Assembly (NCBI RefSeq): GCF_024323335.1
Contig: NC_066581.1
Location: 434,142,136-434,206,135, forward strand
Origin: Lathyrus oleraceus
Lineage: Eukaryota; Streptophyta; Magnoliopsida; Fabales; Fabaceae
DNA length: 64,000 nucleotides
Direction of reading: 5' to 3'
Shown: one piece after another, positions 24,996 through 38,900 of the stretch
How positions within the stretch are numbered: the first letter of the stretch is position 1
Layout of the letters: every line of letters starts with the position of its first letter
The notes under the pieces: generated by a model
What the model was told of the DNA's origin: nothing
The model's input: the letters and a program-made list of their open reading frames with translations, nothing else
The model's database searches: none
Made by a program: the position numbers and the translations under genes

Positions 24996-27015
24996 CTTGC
25001 CCTTTTATGGTCCACCCTTGTAGCCGATTAGTTGCAAGGCTAAAAAGACATTCAACTTAAAACATGGGTTAGGGGCTTGGTGTATGAACCAAGTGAATGC
25101 GGGAGTTAAAAGTAAAGTGAATTTTGTGTTTTTTAATCTTAGATTAGGTTAAATCCTTTATTAGGTATTTGACAAAGTTTTTTGACATGCAAAAGGGTGG
25201 CTTACTAAGTTATGGAGAAAGGATGGTGAAGAGTTTGTTTATGCAAGAAAGTAACTTTAGTTTTGAATGGTTGATTTTAGGTTGATTTTAGTTTTAAGGC
25301 ATTAACGCGTATAACCTATAACCTACCCCTCATGCAAAGCCCTATACCCTTATCTAAATATAATATCCATAGTATCCTTATTACATCACTTTGAAAAGTA
25401 ATAATGATAAACTAATCCTAAGGTGATATCTCCCTTCGACACATGGAATCTCAAGACAAATAAAAGGGAAAATGAAAGCAAATATACAAAATGAAGAGAT
25501 GAGGTGTCTCTTGGTCTCTTGTTGGCTTCACTTGATTTGGACTGGCTCTTCCTCTTTGTAATTTTCTTTTTCACCATGTTTGAATGGAATACTTGAATGT
25601 AACAAGAAGAGAAACAATGTTAATGCAATGACTTAACAAATTTTAAACTATAAAATATAGTCAAAATTGTTAGTAAACTTCAAATGATTAAATGTATAAC
25701 TAGGAGTCCAAAATAATATATATTTATTTGGTTTTTTTTTATGCAAGGAAAGACAAATTTTAACATGATTATCAAAACAAGTCACAAATGGAATGCAAAC
25801 TACACATGCTTTCTAAACAAAAATGAAATGAAAATGGAAAAAGATCCAAAGGCAAAAACACTTAACATATGAAATGACACAAAGTAAGGTCAGATTCAAA
25901 TGCAATTGAAACACATCATTAATCATGCAAGTTGACAAAATGGGAATCAAAACAAGGCATGCTAGCAAGGTATAAACCATAATCTACAACATGCTTGAAA
26001 ATTGAACCAATGGTGCAAGATATAAACATGATATCAAAAACATTTGGGGATATAAAGTGAAGCAAAATAATATGGCAAACCAAAAATGTTCATGCATTGC
26101 ATTCATGATAAGTATCAAACATGTTATAGTGTTAATCATACAATGTATCACTTAAACATGCCAAAACTAGGTCAAATTCATAAAATAAATGAAAGTGAAA
26201 AGGACCTAAAAATTGTAAAGTGGGCATAAGAAAACATGTTCCAAAATGTCATACAAACATAAATATGGCATTCTCAAGTCAAAAACAAGCTTAAACATCA
26301 AAATCAATACCTGAATGAGAACTATATGAAAAAGGGTTCAAATGAAATAACTTCCAACATGAGAAAGTCTCCAAATCTCATATTAAAACAAAGGGTGCAA
26401 TCATTTCACATTGATCATGCATCAAGAACATGTTTCAACTTGAACCAAGCAAAAGGGGGAAAAAGAAAACCCTAATTTTGAACTCTAAGAAATGAACTTC
26501 AAATGAGAAAGTGTTCAACAGAAAAGATGTCACCAATCACCTATGGACCCCAAAAATGTAACTATATATCATTTATGAACCAATTTGGAACACTTGGGGT
26601 TTTCAAACTTTAGAAATAAATGAATAATAAACCCTAATTTCAAACTAAATAAAAAATGCTTCAAAACAGAAAGCTCAAAGAAGGAAAAGTGTCACCTATT
26701 GTATAATAATCATGCACATTTTTTTTGGGATTTTTATCATGTAATATGAAATTACTATGATTTAAATACATTTAAAATAACACTTAAAAAGATAAAATTT
26801 ATTTTTAATTTTCTAATGGTCAATGTGATCCACTGGATCCAATGAAGGCACAGCTTAACACGTGTTTCTTAACACATGCGAACACAATCAGAAATCAAAA
26901 TTTGGAGGGACCACACACACTCCCATTGGTCCAATTTGAATTTTTGGAGGGAGGTACATGTGGTCGCTTGAGAAGACGAACGGAACACCATGGACGGTGG
27001 CCGGTTTCTGGAAAA
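24996..27015 (-). other. AT-rich, LTR-like DNA before the tandem array
   Basis: No gene is supported. On the minus strand the part 26,700-27,015 has the layout of an Ogre LTR leader downstream of the promoter: an AT-rich stretch preceded by a GGCCACCGTCCATGG segment. It runs without a break into unit 1 of the array. It is probably the R/U5 part of the LTR from which the array was built. The 3' terminus is uncertain; a TGTAGCC at about 25,019 is one candidate. Confidence 0.45.
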
Positions 27016-27514
27016 AATGTAAACTACTTTAAAATGAAAACCTAAAAGAGAAACGTTGTTTAGAATTTCATGGAAAGCAAGATGGTGGGATCCAAAATTA
27101 TTTATGAACAACCAATAATGAAAATCGTAGGTAGTAACAAAATGAAACCCTAGACTAAATATCAGAATTAAATGATACTCAGTTCATGAAAATGCAATTA
27201 AACGGCATGGTGATCATCAGGAACAAATTTCCAACAGCATGACATCAAGAAATTTGAGATTTGGTTCAAGTTTCACACCTCTTGAAGATCAGTCGAGTGG
27301 CTGACTTCTGAGAACTTGTTCTTCCTCCACAGGTCACTATTCTGCTTGCTTCAGGTTGCTACACCTTCACCACACTTCAGAGAACCTTGTTGAGCCAAAG
27401 GAAAAGCTTGAGCGTGCTTGAGATTTAAAACCCGATTCAAAGTTCAGAGGTTCAGTGAGAAAAGTTGCAGAGGTTCAATGGCTATCAAAGCTTTATAATG
27501 GCAATGCAGGAGGC

Positions 27515-27669
<155 letters not shown>

Positions 27670-29221
27670 GGTTATTTGTTGAATGCTTACAATTAGGTTA
27701 GAGGGTAAAATGGAGTTTTGCATAATCTTGCAAACCACATTTTGGTGAGATGGCCTTTGTACCTTGCTAATGGCATGTGCAGATACATTACACTATCCAC
27801 TATTCTGTTTTGAATCCAAAATCGTGGCGAGTTGTCCTTGTCCTTGCATTTTGGTGACTTGCTTCCAAAAAGGTGAAAAATGAAAAATTGAGTAATATGG
27901 AACATAGGCATGGTACAAGTCGTGGATGAGTGCAAACAACAAATGAAAATGGTCCTTTCATGATCTATTTGAGGTCCAATTGCAACAAGTTTGAATGCTT
28001 TTGGAGGAAAATGCTTTTTGGCCAAAATCTCATTATGGCTAGGGTTGGAAGACAAGTCATGGTTTGATCCCTCAACCATGGCATACCTTGATGAACAAAC
28101 ACATTATAATTGGTACATAATGGAATGGCACAAAAAGTTGAGCTCAGAAGTGTGTAATTTGAAAAAATGGCTCTTTAAAATAAATCGATAACTTGAAATG
28201 CAAGGTACAAGGTTGTCAATTTGATTTTGGACTTGAATCAACCTCAAACAATGATGCACACCAGTCATATGAACCACTTGTGAGGTGTTTGAGTAGGAAA
28301 AACACCCCAAAAGTCTTTAGATAAAAACCTCACTTTTTCACTTTTGGACAATTTTAGCAACTTTGAGGTTTACACTACAGGTCATTGATCTATGCATTTT
28401 GGGATTTTGGACAATGAATGAAAATTGTAGATAATTAAATAAGGTTATAGCAAAAAGAACCACCTCATTTGGGTCAAAAATGAGAAAGTTATGCGGTAGT
28501 GAAGTTGGAAAAATAACCTATAATGTATGTACCTCATTCACCTTTTTCCATTCAAAATTGGCCTTGAATGTGTGAAGATCAAATGTTAAAAATGGTTGTG
28601 AGATTGACTATAAAAAAAGAACCGCCTCATTTGGCCAAAAACTGAGGGAGTTATGATGTTTTGAAGTTGGCCCCAAAATCACTAGGAACCAAAGATGACC
28701 TATAATGTTTTCCCAAAAAATGTAAACAACTTTAAAATGAAAACCTAAAAGAGAAAACTTGTTTATAATTTCATGGAAAGCAAGATGGTGGGATCCAAAA
28801 TTCTGTATGAACAACCAACAATGAAAATCGTAGGTAGTAACAAAATGAAACTCTGGACTAAATATCAGAATTAAATGCTACTAAGTTCATGAAAATGCAA
28901 TCAAATGGAATGGTGATCATCAAGAACAAATTTCCAACAGCATGGCATCAAGAAATTTGAGATTTGGTTCAAGTTTCATACCTCTTGAAGATCACTCGAA
29001 TGGATGACTTCAGAGAAGTTGTTCTTCCTCCACATTTCAATATTATGCTTGCTTCATGTTGCTACATCATCACCACACTTCAGAGAACCTTGCTGAGCCA
29101 AAGAAAAACCTTGAGAATGCTTGAGATTCAAAACCTGATTCAAAGTTTAGAGGTACAGTGAGAAAAGATGGAGAGGTTCGATGGTTATCCAAGCGTTATA
29201 ATGGCAATGCAGGAGTCTCTA

Positions 29222-29223
<2 letters not shown>

Positions 29224-29273
<50 letters not shown>

Positions 29274-29281
29274 TAGAGAGT
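29224..29281. repeat. (GA)n microsatellite, array unit 2
   Basis: Almost perfect GA run with GAAAGAGAGAGATAGAGAG at its end. The plus-strand TATTTTAAGAG before it means the minus-strand TATA position reads CTCTTAAAATAGAG, a weakened TATA. Confidence 0.9.
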
Positions 29282-30832
29282 TGGTTATTTGTTGAAAGCT
29301 TCCAATTAGTTTTGAGGGTAAAATGGAGTTTTACATAATATTGCAAACCATTTTTTGGTGAGGTGGCCTTTGTACCTTGCTAATGGCATGTGCCGACACA
29401 TTACACTCTCCACTATTCTGTTTTAAATCCAAATCATGGGCAGTTGTCCTTGTCCTTGCATTTTGGTGACTTGCTTCCAAAAAGGTGAAAAATGAAAAAT
29501 TGAGGAATATGGAACACAGGCATGGTACAAGTCGTGGATGAGTGTAAACAACAAATGAAAATGGTCCTTTCATGATCTGTTTGAGGTCCAATTACAACAA
29601 GTTTGAGTGCTTTTGGAGGAAAATGCTTTTTGGCCAAAATGTCATTATGGCTGGGGTTGGAAGACAAGTCATGGTTTGAGCCCTCAACCATGGCATACCT
29701 TGATGAACAAACACATTACAATTGGTACATAATGGAATGGCACAAAAAGTTAAGCTCAGAAGTGTGTAATTTGAAAAATGGCTCTGTAAAATAAATGGAT
29801 AACTTGAAATGCAAGGTACAAGGTGGTCAATTTAAGTTTGGACCTGAATCAACCTCAAACAATGATGCACACCAGTCATATGAACCATTTGTGAGATGTT
29901 TGAGTAGGAAAAACACCCCAAAATTCATTAGATAAAAACCTCACCTTTTCACTTTTGGACAATTTTAGCAACTTTGAGGTTTGCACTACAGGTCATTGAT
30001 CTATGCATTTTGGGATTTTGGACAATGAATTAAAATTGTAGATAATTAAATAAGGTCATAGCAAAAAGAACCACCTCATTTGGGTCAAAAATGAGAAAGT
30101 TATAGGGTAGTGAAGTTGGAAAAATAACCTATAATGTATGTACCTCATTCACCTTTTTCCATTCAAAATTGGCCTTGAATGTGTGAAGATCAAATGTTAA
30201 AAATGGTTGTGATATTGACTATAAAAAAAGAACCACCTCATTTGGCAGAAAACTGAGGGAGTTATGATGTTTTGAAGTTGGCCCCAAAATCACTAGGAAC
30301 CAAAGATGACCTATAATGTTTTCCCAAAAAATGTAAACAACTTTAAAATGAAAACCTAAAAGAGAAAACTTGTTTATAATTTCATGGAAAGCAAGATGGT
30401 AGGATCCAAAATTATTTATGAACAACCAAAAATGAAAATCGTAGGTAGTAACAAAATGAAACCCTGGACTAAATATCAGAATTAAATGCTACTACGTTCA
30501 TGAAAATGCAATTAAATGGAATGGTGATCATCAAGAACAAATTTCCAACAGCATGGCATCAAGAAATTTGAGATTTGGTTCAAGTTTCATACCTCTTAAA
30601 GATCACTCGAATGGATGACTTCAGAGAAGTTGTTCTTCCTCCACATTTCAATATTATGCTTGCTTCAAGTTGCTACATCATCACCACACTTCAAAGAACC
30701 TTGTTGAGCCAAAGAAAAACCTTGAGAGTGCTTGAGATTCAAAACCTAATTCAAAGTTTCGAGGTTCAATGAGAAAAGATGGAGAGATTCGATGGTTATC
30801 CAAGCGTTATAATGGCAATGCAGGAGTCTCTA

Positions 30833-30835
<3 letters not shown>

Positions 30836-30884
<49 letters not shown>

Positions 30885-30895
30885 AGATAGAGAGT
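30836..30895. repeat. (GA)n microsatellite, array unit 3
   Basis: GA run preceded by CTATTTTAA, in the same arrangement as unit 2. Confidence 0.9.
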
Positions 30896-32448
30896 TGGTT
30901 ATTTGTTGAAAGCTTCCAATTAGGTTTGAGGGTAAAATGGAGTTTTACATAATCTTGCAAACCATTTTTTGGTGAGGTGGCCTTTGTACCTTGCTAATCG
31001 CATGTGCCGACACAGTACACTCTCCACTATTCTATTTTAAATCCAAATCATGGGCAGTTGTCCTTGTCCTTGCATTTTGGTGACTTGCTTCCAAAAAGGT
31101 GAAAAATGAAAAATTGCGGAATATGGAACACAGACATGGTACAAGTCGTGGATGAGTGCAAAGAACAAATGAAAATAGTCATTTCATGATCTGCTTGAGG
31201 TCCAAATGCAACAAGTTTGATTGCTTTTGGAGGAAAATGCTTTTTGGCCAAAATCTTATTATGGCTCAGGTTGGAAGACAAGTTATGGTTTGAGCCCTCA
31301 ACCATGGCATACCTTGATGAACAAACACATTACAATTGGTACATAATGGAATGCCACAAAAAGTTGAGCTCAAAAGTGTGTAATTGGAAAAATGGCTCTA
31401 TAAAATAAATGGATAACTTGAAATGCAAGGTAAAAGGTGGTCAATTTGAGTTGGGACTTGAATCAACCTCAAACAATGATGCACACCAGTCATATGAACC
31501 ATTTGTGAGGTGTTTGAGTAGGAAATACACCCAAAAACTCTTTAGGTAAAAATTTCACTCTTTCACTTTTGTATAATTTTAGCAACTTTGAGGTTTGCAC
31601 TACAAGTCATTGATCTATGCATTTTGGGATTTTGGACAATGAATTAAAATTTTAGATAATTAAATAAGGTCATAGAAAAAAGAACCACCTCATTTGGGTC
31701 AAAAATTAGAAAGTTATGGGGTAGTGAAGTTGGAAAAATAACCTATAATGTATGTACCTCATTCACCCTTTTCCATTCAAAATTGGCCTTGAATGTGTGA
31801 AGTTCAGATGTTAAAAATGGTTGTGATATTGACTATGAAAAAAGAACCACCTCATTTGGCCAAAAACTGAGGGAGTTATGATGTTTTGAAGTTGTCCCCA
31901 AAATCACTAGGAACCAAAGATGACCTATAATACTTTCCCAATAAATGTAAACAACTTTAAAATGAAAACCTAAAAGAGAAAATTGGTTTAGAATTTCATG
32001 GAAAGCAAGATGGTGGGATCCAAAATAATTTATGAACAACCAACAATGAAAATCGTAGGTAGTAACAAAATGAAACCCTAGACTAAATATCAGAATTAAA
32101 TGCTACTTAGTTCATGAAAATGCAATTAAATGGCATGGTGATCATCAAGAACAAATTTCCAACAGCATGGCATCAAGAAATTTGAGATTTGGTTCAAGTT
32201 TCATACCTCTTAAAGATCACTCAAATGGATGACTTCATAGAAGTTGTTCTTCCTCCACAGGTCACTATTATGCTTGCTTCAAGTTGCTACATCATCACCA
32301 CACTTCAGAGAACCTTGATGAGCCAAAGGAAAACCATGAGAGTGCTTGAAATTCAAAACCTGATTCAAAGTTCAGAGGTTCAGTGAAAAAAGTTGTAGAG
32401 GTTCAATGGTTATCCAAGCTTTATAATGGCAATGCAGGAGTCTCTGTT

Positions 32449-32481
<33 letters not shown>
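32449..32481. repeat. (GA)n microsatellite, array unit 4
   Basis: Short GA run after GTCTCTGTTTA. The minus-strand TATA position reads CTCTAAACAGAG, so no TATA remains. Confidence 0.9.
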
Positions 32482-34001
32482 GGTTATTTGTTGAAAGCTT
32501 CCAATTAGGTTAAAGGTTAAAATGGAGTTTTGCATAATCTTGCACACCATGTTTTGGTGAGGTGGCCTTTGTACCTTGCTAATGGCATGTGCAGACACGT
32601 TACACTCTCCACTATTCTGTTTTGAATCCAAAATTGTGGCCAGTTGTTCTTGTCCTTGCATTTTGATGACTTGCTTCCAAAAAGATGAAAAATGCAAAAT
32701 TGAGGAATATGGAACATAGGCATGGTACAAGTCGTGGATGAGTGCAAACAACAAATCAAAATGGCCCTTTCATGATCTGTTTATGGTCCAATTGCAAAAA
32801 GTTTGATTGCTTTTGGAGGAAAATGCTTTTTGGCCAAAATCTCATAATGGCTCGGGTTGGAAGACAAGTCAAGGTTTGATCCCTCAACCATGGCATACCT
32901 TGATGCAAAAACACCATATAATTGGTACATAATGGAATGGCACAAAAAGTTGAGCTTAGAAGTGTGTAATTTGAAAAATGGCTCTGTAAAATAAATAGAT
33001 AACTTGAAATGCAAGGTACACGGTGGTCAATTTGGGTTTGGACTTGAATCAACCTCAAACAATGATGCACATCAGTCATATGAACCATTTGTGAGGTGTT
33101 TGAGTAGGAAAAACACCCAAAAAGTCTTTAGATAAAAACCTCACTTTTTAACTTTTGGAAAATTTTAGCAACTTTGAGGTTTGCACTACAAGTCATTTGA
33201 TCTACGCATTTTGGGATTTTGGACAATGAATGAAAATTGTAGATAATTAAATAAGGTCATAGCAAAAAGAACCACCTCATTTGTGTCAAAACTGAGAAAG
33301 TTATGGGGTAGTGAAGTTGGAAAAATAACCTATAATGTATGTACCTCATTCACTCTTTTCCATTCAAAATTGGCCTTGAATGTGTGAAGATCAAATGTTA
33401 AAAATGGTTGTGATATTGACTATGAAAATAGAACCACCTCATTTGGCCAAAAATTGAGGGAGTTATGATGTTTTGAAGTTGGCCCCAAAATCACTAGGAA
33501 CCAAAGATGACCTATAGTGTTTTCCCAAAAAATGTAAACAACTTTAAAATGAAAACCTAAAAAAGCAAAGTTGTTTAGAATTTCATGGAAAGAAAGATGG
33601 TGGGTTCCAAAATTATTTATGAACAACCAACAAGGAAAATCGTAGGTAGTAACAAAATGAAACCCTAGACTAAATATCAAAATTAAATGCTACTCAGTTC
33701 ATGAAAATGCAATTAAATGGCATTGTGATCATCAAGAACAAATTTCCTACAGCATGGCATCAAGAAATTTGAGATTTGGTTCAAGTTTCATACCTCTTGA
33801 AGATCACTAGAATGGATAACTTCAAAGAATTTTTTCTTCCTCCACAGGTCAATATTATGCTTGCTTCTAGTTGCTACATCATCACCACACTTCAGAGAGC
33901 CTTGCTAGCCAAAGGAAAACCTTGAGATTCAAAACCCGATTCAAATTTCAGAGGTTCAATGGTTATCCAAGCTTTATAATGGCAATGCAGGAGTCTCTAT
34001 T

Positions 34002-34002
<1 letters not shown>

Positions 34003-34035
<33 letters not shown>
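34003..34035. repeat. (GA)n microsatellite, array unit 5
   Basis: GA run after GTCTCTATTTA in the last, partial unit, 62 bp before element C interrupts the array. Confidence 0.9.
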
Positions 34036-34036
<1 letters not shown>

Positions 34037-34329
34037 GGTTATTTGTTGAAAGCTTCCGATTAGGTTATAGGGTAAAATGGATTTTTGCATAATCTCTGAT
34101 AACATGAAATAATATCACATTCTAGGACTCGATTTAATTAAATTATATTATTATTCACTCAAATTTATTTCATTTTATTCGATATTACTTGGTATTTTGC
34201 TTTCTATTTATCTCAGGTAGCTTATTTAAAGCACAAGTTAAAAAGGAAGAAAAGGAGGAGCAAAAAGAAATGAAAAGAAGTAAATTCCACCAAGCCAAGG
34301 CCCAGCCCAAAAGCACAGGCGTTGCGCCT

Positions 34330-34414
34330 GTGACGAGCGCCACACAAGGTGTGACGAGCGTCACGCCCTGCCCACTTGTGTTACGAGCGTAACACATGGT
34401 GTGACGGACGTCAC
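34330..34414 (+). promoter_or_regulatory. Four 14-bp quasi-palindromes with TGACG cores in U3 of LTR C
   Basis: GTGACGAGCGCCAC (34,330-34,343), GTGACGAGCGTCAC (34,351-34,364), GTTACGAGCGTAAC (34,380-34,393) and GTGACGGACGTCAC (34,401-34,414) lie 130-215 bp upstream of the TATA box. TGACG is the core bound by plant TGA-type bZIP factors. Function here is inference. Confidence 0.65.
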
Positions 34415-34544
34415 ACCATTCTCCTATATTTTTGGCTTCAGAAGCGCAACATAGGCACGTTGAAGCCTATTGTTACGCTTGACCATTGGAACGTGTGGAT
34501 TTTTACACGGAAAGCCTTTGGAGACCGTTACAAAAAGTAAGCAA

Positions 34545-34552
34545 TATAAATA
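34545..34552 (+). promoter_or_regulatory. TATA box of LTR C
   Basis: TATAAATA in the context AAGCAATATAAATAGTGG. Transcription would start near 34,580. Confidence 0.75.
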
Positions 34553-35824
34553 GTGGCTTTTGGCAAACCCTGCAGCTCCCTCCGCTGTCTCTCTGCTTTG
34601 TTCAATTTTTCTCTTCCAGCCGTGCAAACATACCATTACCTTTTTACAGTTTTTACTTTTATTTGCAATTGTTATTTTTTTTTCCAGAAATTCCTTAAGC
34701 ATTTAATTAATTTTTCACACAATAGTTTCTACACCGGAAACTATTGTGTACCTTTTACTAGATCTAACCTTACGTTAGATCCTAGATTTTTATTCCTTCG
34801 CTTTTTATTTTCCTGTCCGATTGAAGAATTCAAAAACAAATCCAACCGGTCTGTGGTGGAGTGTTCAAGACTGCTATTAATTACTCAGGCTCTTTAATTA
34901 TTGTTTGAATTTATATATGCCCTTTTATTGTTTATTTATATTATCTGCCTGAGATGGATTTATTTGTGCATTGTTTAGATCTATTTAGCATGTTTGGCTA
35001 ATTTACTTAGGTATCGGTATGTAAAGTAAGCGGAATGAAGGAATCGAAACTAAGTTGGTTAAATTACGTTTAAAAATAAAGTCACTCTTTTTATGGTCCC
35101 AATTTACAGGTTTAATAACAAAGTTTTTGTACGAGAGTAAAAGACATAAAGAAGTTAAATTCAATAGAACGAGAGTTTGAGTTTTTGACTAGACGTAGTA
35201 AATTGAGCATTAATTCTAAATCAGGGCGAAAGCAATTTTTAGATTTAATTAAATTCTAATCTTTTTCAAAAAGTATTTTTAAAAGTTAAATGTGAGGACG
35301 AGAGTTAAGTATTTGAATTTAATTATATAATCTAAGTCAACAGAGCGAGAGTTTGAGACGAGGGTATTTAAACTATTAGTGTTTTCTTAAAAAGAGTTTC
35401 TATAGATTCTATTGTTTTCAAAAGGTGATTTTGGACTTAACCAATAAGTGACAGCTGCGTTAATATAAAGTCATAGTCTATTCAACAGAGCGAGAGTTTG
35501 AGAAAAGACTTTTAATTAATGGTATTTACTGAAAAGATTTATTTTAAAAAAACCAAGAAACCAATGAAGATTTGATTCCCTAATTACGACGAACTACATA
35601 CCGATATCCGCTATATTGATATTTAATCTAGATCTTATTTTAGCTTTAACTTTTCCCCCGAACAATCAAAGTATCATCCGCCTTAGCTTTACGAAGTAAC
35701 CTTAGATAACGGTATATCGATTCATAAGTCCCTGTGGGATCGATATCTTTTAAAACTACGCGATAGAACTGTGCACTTGCAGTTTGTACCCCAAATTTGA
35801 CTCATAAAGTCGCGATCAAGTTTT

Positions 35825-35842
35825 TGGCGCCGTTGCCGGGGA
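35825..35842 (+). other. Primer binding site of element C
   Basis: TGGCGCCGTTGCCGGGGA, seven bases after the LTR end. This sequence is characteristic of Athila/Calypso/Cyclops elements (reported as tRNA-Asp primed; from memory). Confidence 0.88.
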
Positions 35843-35924
35843 CTTTTAGTCGATATCGTAACTCTTCTGTTACGCTGTAGAGACTAAGGCTTATTTTTAA
35901 TTTTTATTTCTTTCGTTGATTTGT

Positions 35925-38900
35925 ATGCCACACACTCGCTCACAAGGCGAGCCGTTCTACTTACGAATCAACGACATCGAACTATATCTCCGAGTCTTAC
36001 GATGAATTCGGGAATATCGTGCTGCAAACAATCTCCCTCCTATTGAAATTCCTGATCTCAAAAATCTTCTTCCTTCACCGATACCCGAGATGGCAGAACC
36101 AGCTCGTGCTCTTCGAGATTACGCCGCTCCATCGCAAGATGAGCCGCATTCGAGTATTGCTCCACCCGCAATCAAAGCAAACAACTTCGAACTTAAACCT
36201 TCACTGTTGCAAGCAGTGCAACATAACCAATTCTCTGGAAATCCTACCGAGGATCCAAACCTTCATTTATCCGTATTTGTCCAATACGCTGATACTGTTA
36301 AAGCTAATGGTGTCACTTCAGAGGAAATTCGACTTCGTCTCTTTCCTTTCTCGTTAAGAGATAGCGCTAGAAGATGGCTTTAGTCTCTTCCTTCCAACTC
36401 AGTCACCACGTGGAACGAGTTGAAGAAAGTTTTCCTTGCCCGATATTTTCCGCCGAGCAAAACAGCTATGTTAAGAGCCCAGATAAATGGATTTAAACAG
36501 AAAGATAACGAGTCTCTTTTCGAAGCATGGGAAAGATACAAAGACATGATGAGACTTTGTCCACACCATGGTTTAGAGGACTTGTTAGTGATTCATACCT
36601 TATATAATGGTCTCTTGTACAACACGAGGTTAACAATAGACGCCGCCGCAGGTGGTGCACTTATGAACAAACCTTACGCTGATGCTTATCAACTTATCGA
36701 GAGCATGGCCCAAAACCACTACCAGTGGGGAAGCGAAAGAACAATGGTAGAAAAACCTCAAACGAAAAGTGGCATGTACGAGATAAGTAACCTTGATCAT
36801 GTTAATGCAAAAGTGGATGCTCTGGTCCAGAAAATTGAAAGTTTAAATGTATCACCTCCAGCCACCGTGGTTGCCATAACTCAGAATTGCGAGGTCTGTG
36901 GAATCCAAGGTCACACTCCTGCAGATTGTCAGCTCCTAACAGGAATCCAAGCAGAGCAAGTAAACTATACTCAAGGAAATCCCTACTCGCATACCTATAA
37001 CTCCAACTAGAAGAATCATCCTAATTTTTCATATAAGAGTAATAATGCCTTATACGCGCCTGGACAAGCTCCAAATCAAGCCCCAGCTATACCTCCGGGA
37101 TATCAAAAGCCGATCCCATCTACACCTAACAATAACGTTCCTAGGAAATCCAACTTGGAAATCATGATGGAGAACTTCATAGCTTCTCAACAGCAAACCA
37201 ATAAAGATTTCTTAAACCAGAATGTACACACTAGCGAACAAATTAAACAACTAGCAAGTAAAGTAGATGCCCTGGCTACTCATAACAAAATGTTGGAAAC
37301 ACAAATATCACAAGTAGCTCAACAACAAGCGCCCACTGCTGCCCCAACTGGTACATTTCCTAGACAGCCCCAACCTAACCCGAGAAGCCACGCTCATGCA
37401 ATCATACTAAGAAGTGGAACGGAAGTGGAAGGACCGTCTGATCCAAGAACTGAGAACCAAAACTCTAAAAAGTCAACTGAGGAAGAAAATAAACCTAAGG
37501 AAAAGGAAGAGAGTAATAAGGAAACCGTAGAAAAGAAAGAACCTTATATACCTCCACCACCTTATAAACCACCTATCCCTTACCCTCAAAGGCTTATTAA
37601 ACCCAAAGATGCGGGCCAATTTAAAAAATTTGTTGACCTACTGAAACAATTAAACGTCACAATTCCTTTTACAGAAGCTATTGCGCAGATGCCCTCATAT
37701 GCTAAGTTCTTAAAAGAAATTCTTTCTAATAAAAGGAAACTTGAAGATAGCGAAACTGTTACACTCACTGCTGAATGTAGCGCTATAATCCAGAATATGC
37801 CTCCTAAACTTAAAGATCCAGGTAGTTTCTCTATACCCTGTCACATAGGAAAATTTGTCATAGACAAGGCCTTATGCGATTTAGGAGCCGGTATTAGTGT
37901 TATGCCTTTATCCATATGCAAGAAACTTGAAATGGGAGAATTAAGACCAACTAAAATGTCTGTGCAACTAGCGGATCGTTCTGTTAGATATCCTGTAGGA
38001 ATTCTTGAAAACATTCTCGTGCGCATAGGTCAATTCTACATTCCAACCGATTTTATAATTATGGACATTAGAGAAGATGAAGTTACACCCAATATACTGG
38101 GAAGACCGTTCTTAGCAACTGCCGGTGCAATCATAGACGTAAAACGAGGACGACTCACTTTCGAAGTGGGAGAAGAGAAAATTGAGTTCATTCTTTCCCA
38201 ATTTTTGAAAGCACCTGCAATAGAAGACACGTGTTACTTCATGGATATCATTGATGAATGCATAAAAGAAACAGAGTTAGAAAATCACAAATCATCTGAC
38301 TATCTTGTAGAAGACAAACTTAACCAATGTTTGGCAATAACACCGGATCCTACGCAATGCCTTAAGAAACCAACCTTAGACCTGAAAACACTTCCCAAAA
38401 ATCTGAGATATGAATTCCTAGACTTAGAACTTGAACGAACAGTGATAGTTAATGCAGACCTAGGAAAACTCGAAACAAAAAAACTCCTGCATATCTTAAG
38501 AAAATATCCAACCGCACTAGGATACAACATCACCGACCTTAAAGGAATTAGTCCTTATATTTGTATGCACCGTATCATGCTAAAAGAAGACTGTAAAACT
38601 TCTAGGGAACACCAGAGGAGACTAAACCCGATCTTGAGTGAGGTAGTGAAGAAGGAAATAACCAAGTTATTAGAGGCAGGTATCATATATCCTATATCTG
38701 ATAGCAAATGGGTTAGTCCTGTACACGTAGTACCGAAGAAAGGAGGTATAACAGTTATTGAAAATGAAAAAGGAGAAACTATAACTAAACGAGTCGAATC
38801 GGGATGGAGAATGTGCATTGACTATCGGAAACTAAACAAAGCAACCCGAAAAGATCATTTCCCTTTACCATTCATTGACCAGATGTTAGAACGATTAGCA

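Larger units (their letters stand above)
34097..35818 (+). mobile_element. 5' LTR of Athila/Cyclops-like element C (1.72 kb)
   Basis: It starts TGATAACATGAAATAATATC, interrupting array unit 5, and ends AAGTCGCGATCA, seven bases before the PBS. TATA is at 34,545. The downstream part (35,040-35,540) repeats phrases such as AGAGCGAGAGTTTGAG (at about 35,165, 35,343 and 35,484). Length and PBS fit the Athila lineage found in legumes (Cyclops, Calypso). Open frames inside are chance. Confidence 0.88.

Noticed and set aside
25386..25577. Basic 63-codon frame (MVKKKITKRKSQSKS)
   Set aside because: Short, isolated, in AT-rich LTR-like DNA, no supporting homology.
34189..34897. Overlapping open frames of 60-114 codons on both strands
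   Set aside because: They lie inside LTR C across U3, TATA and leader; no protein similarity recognised.
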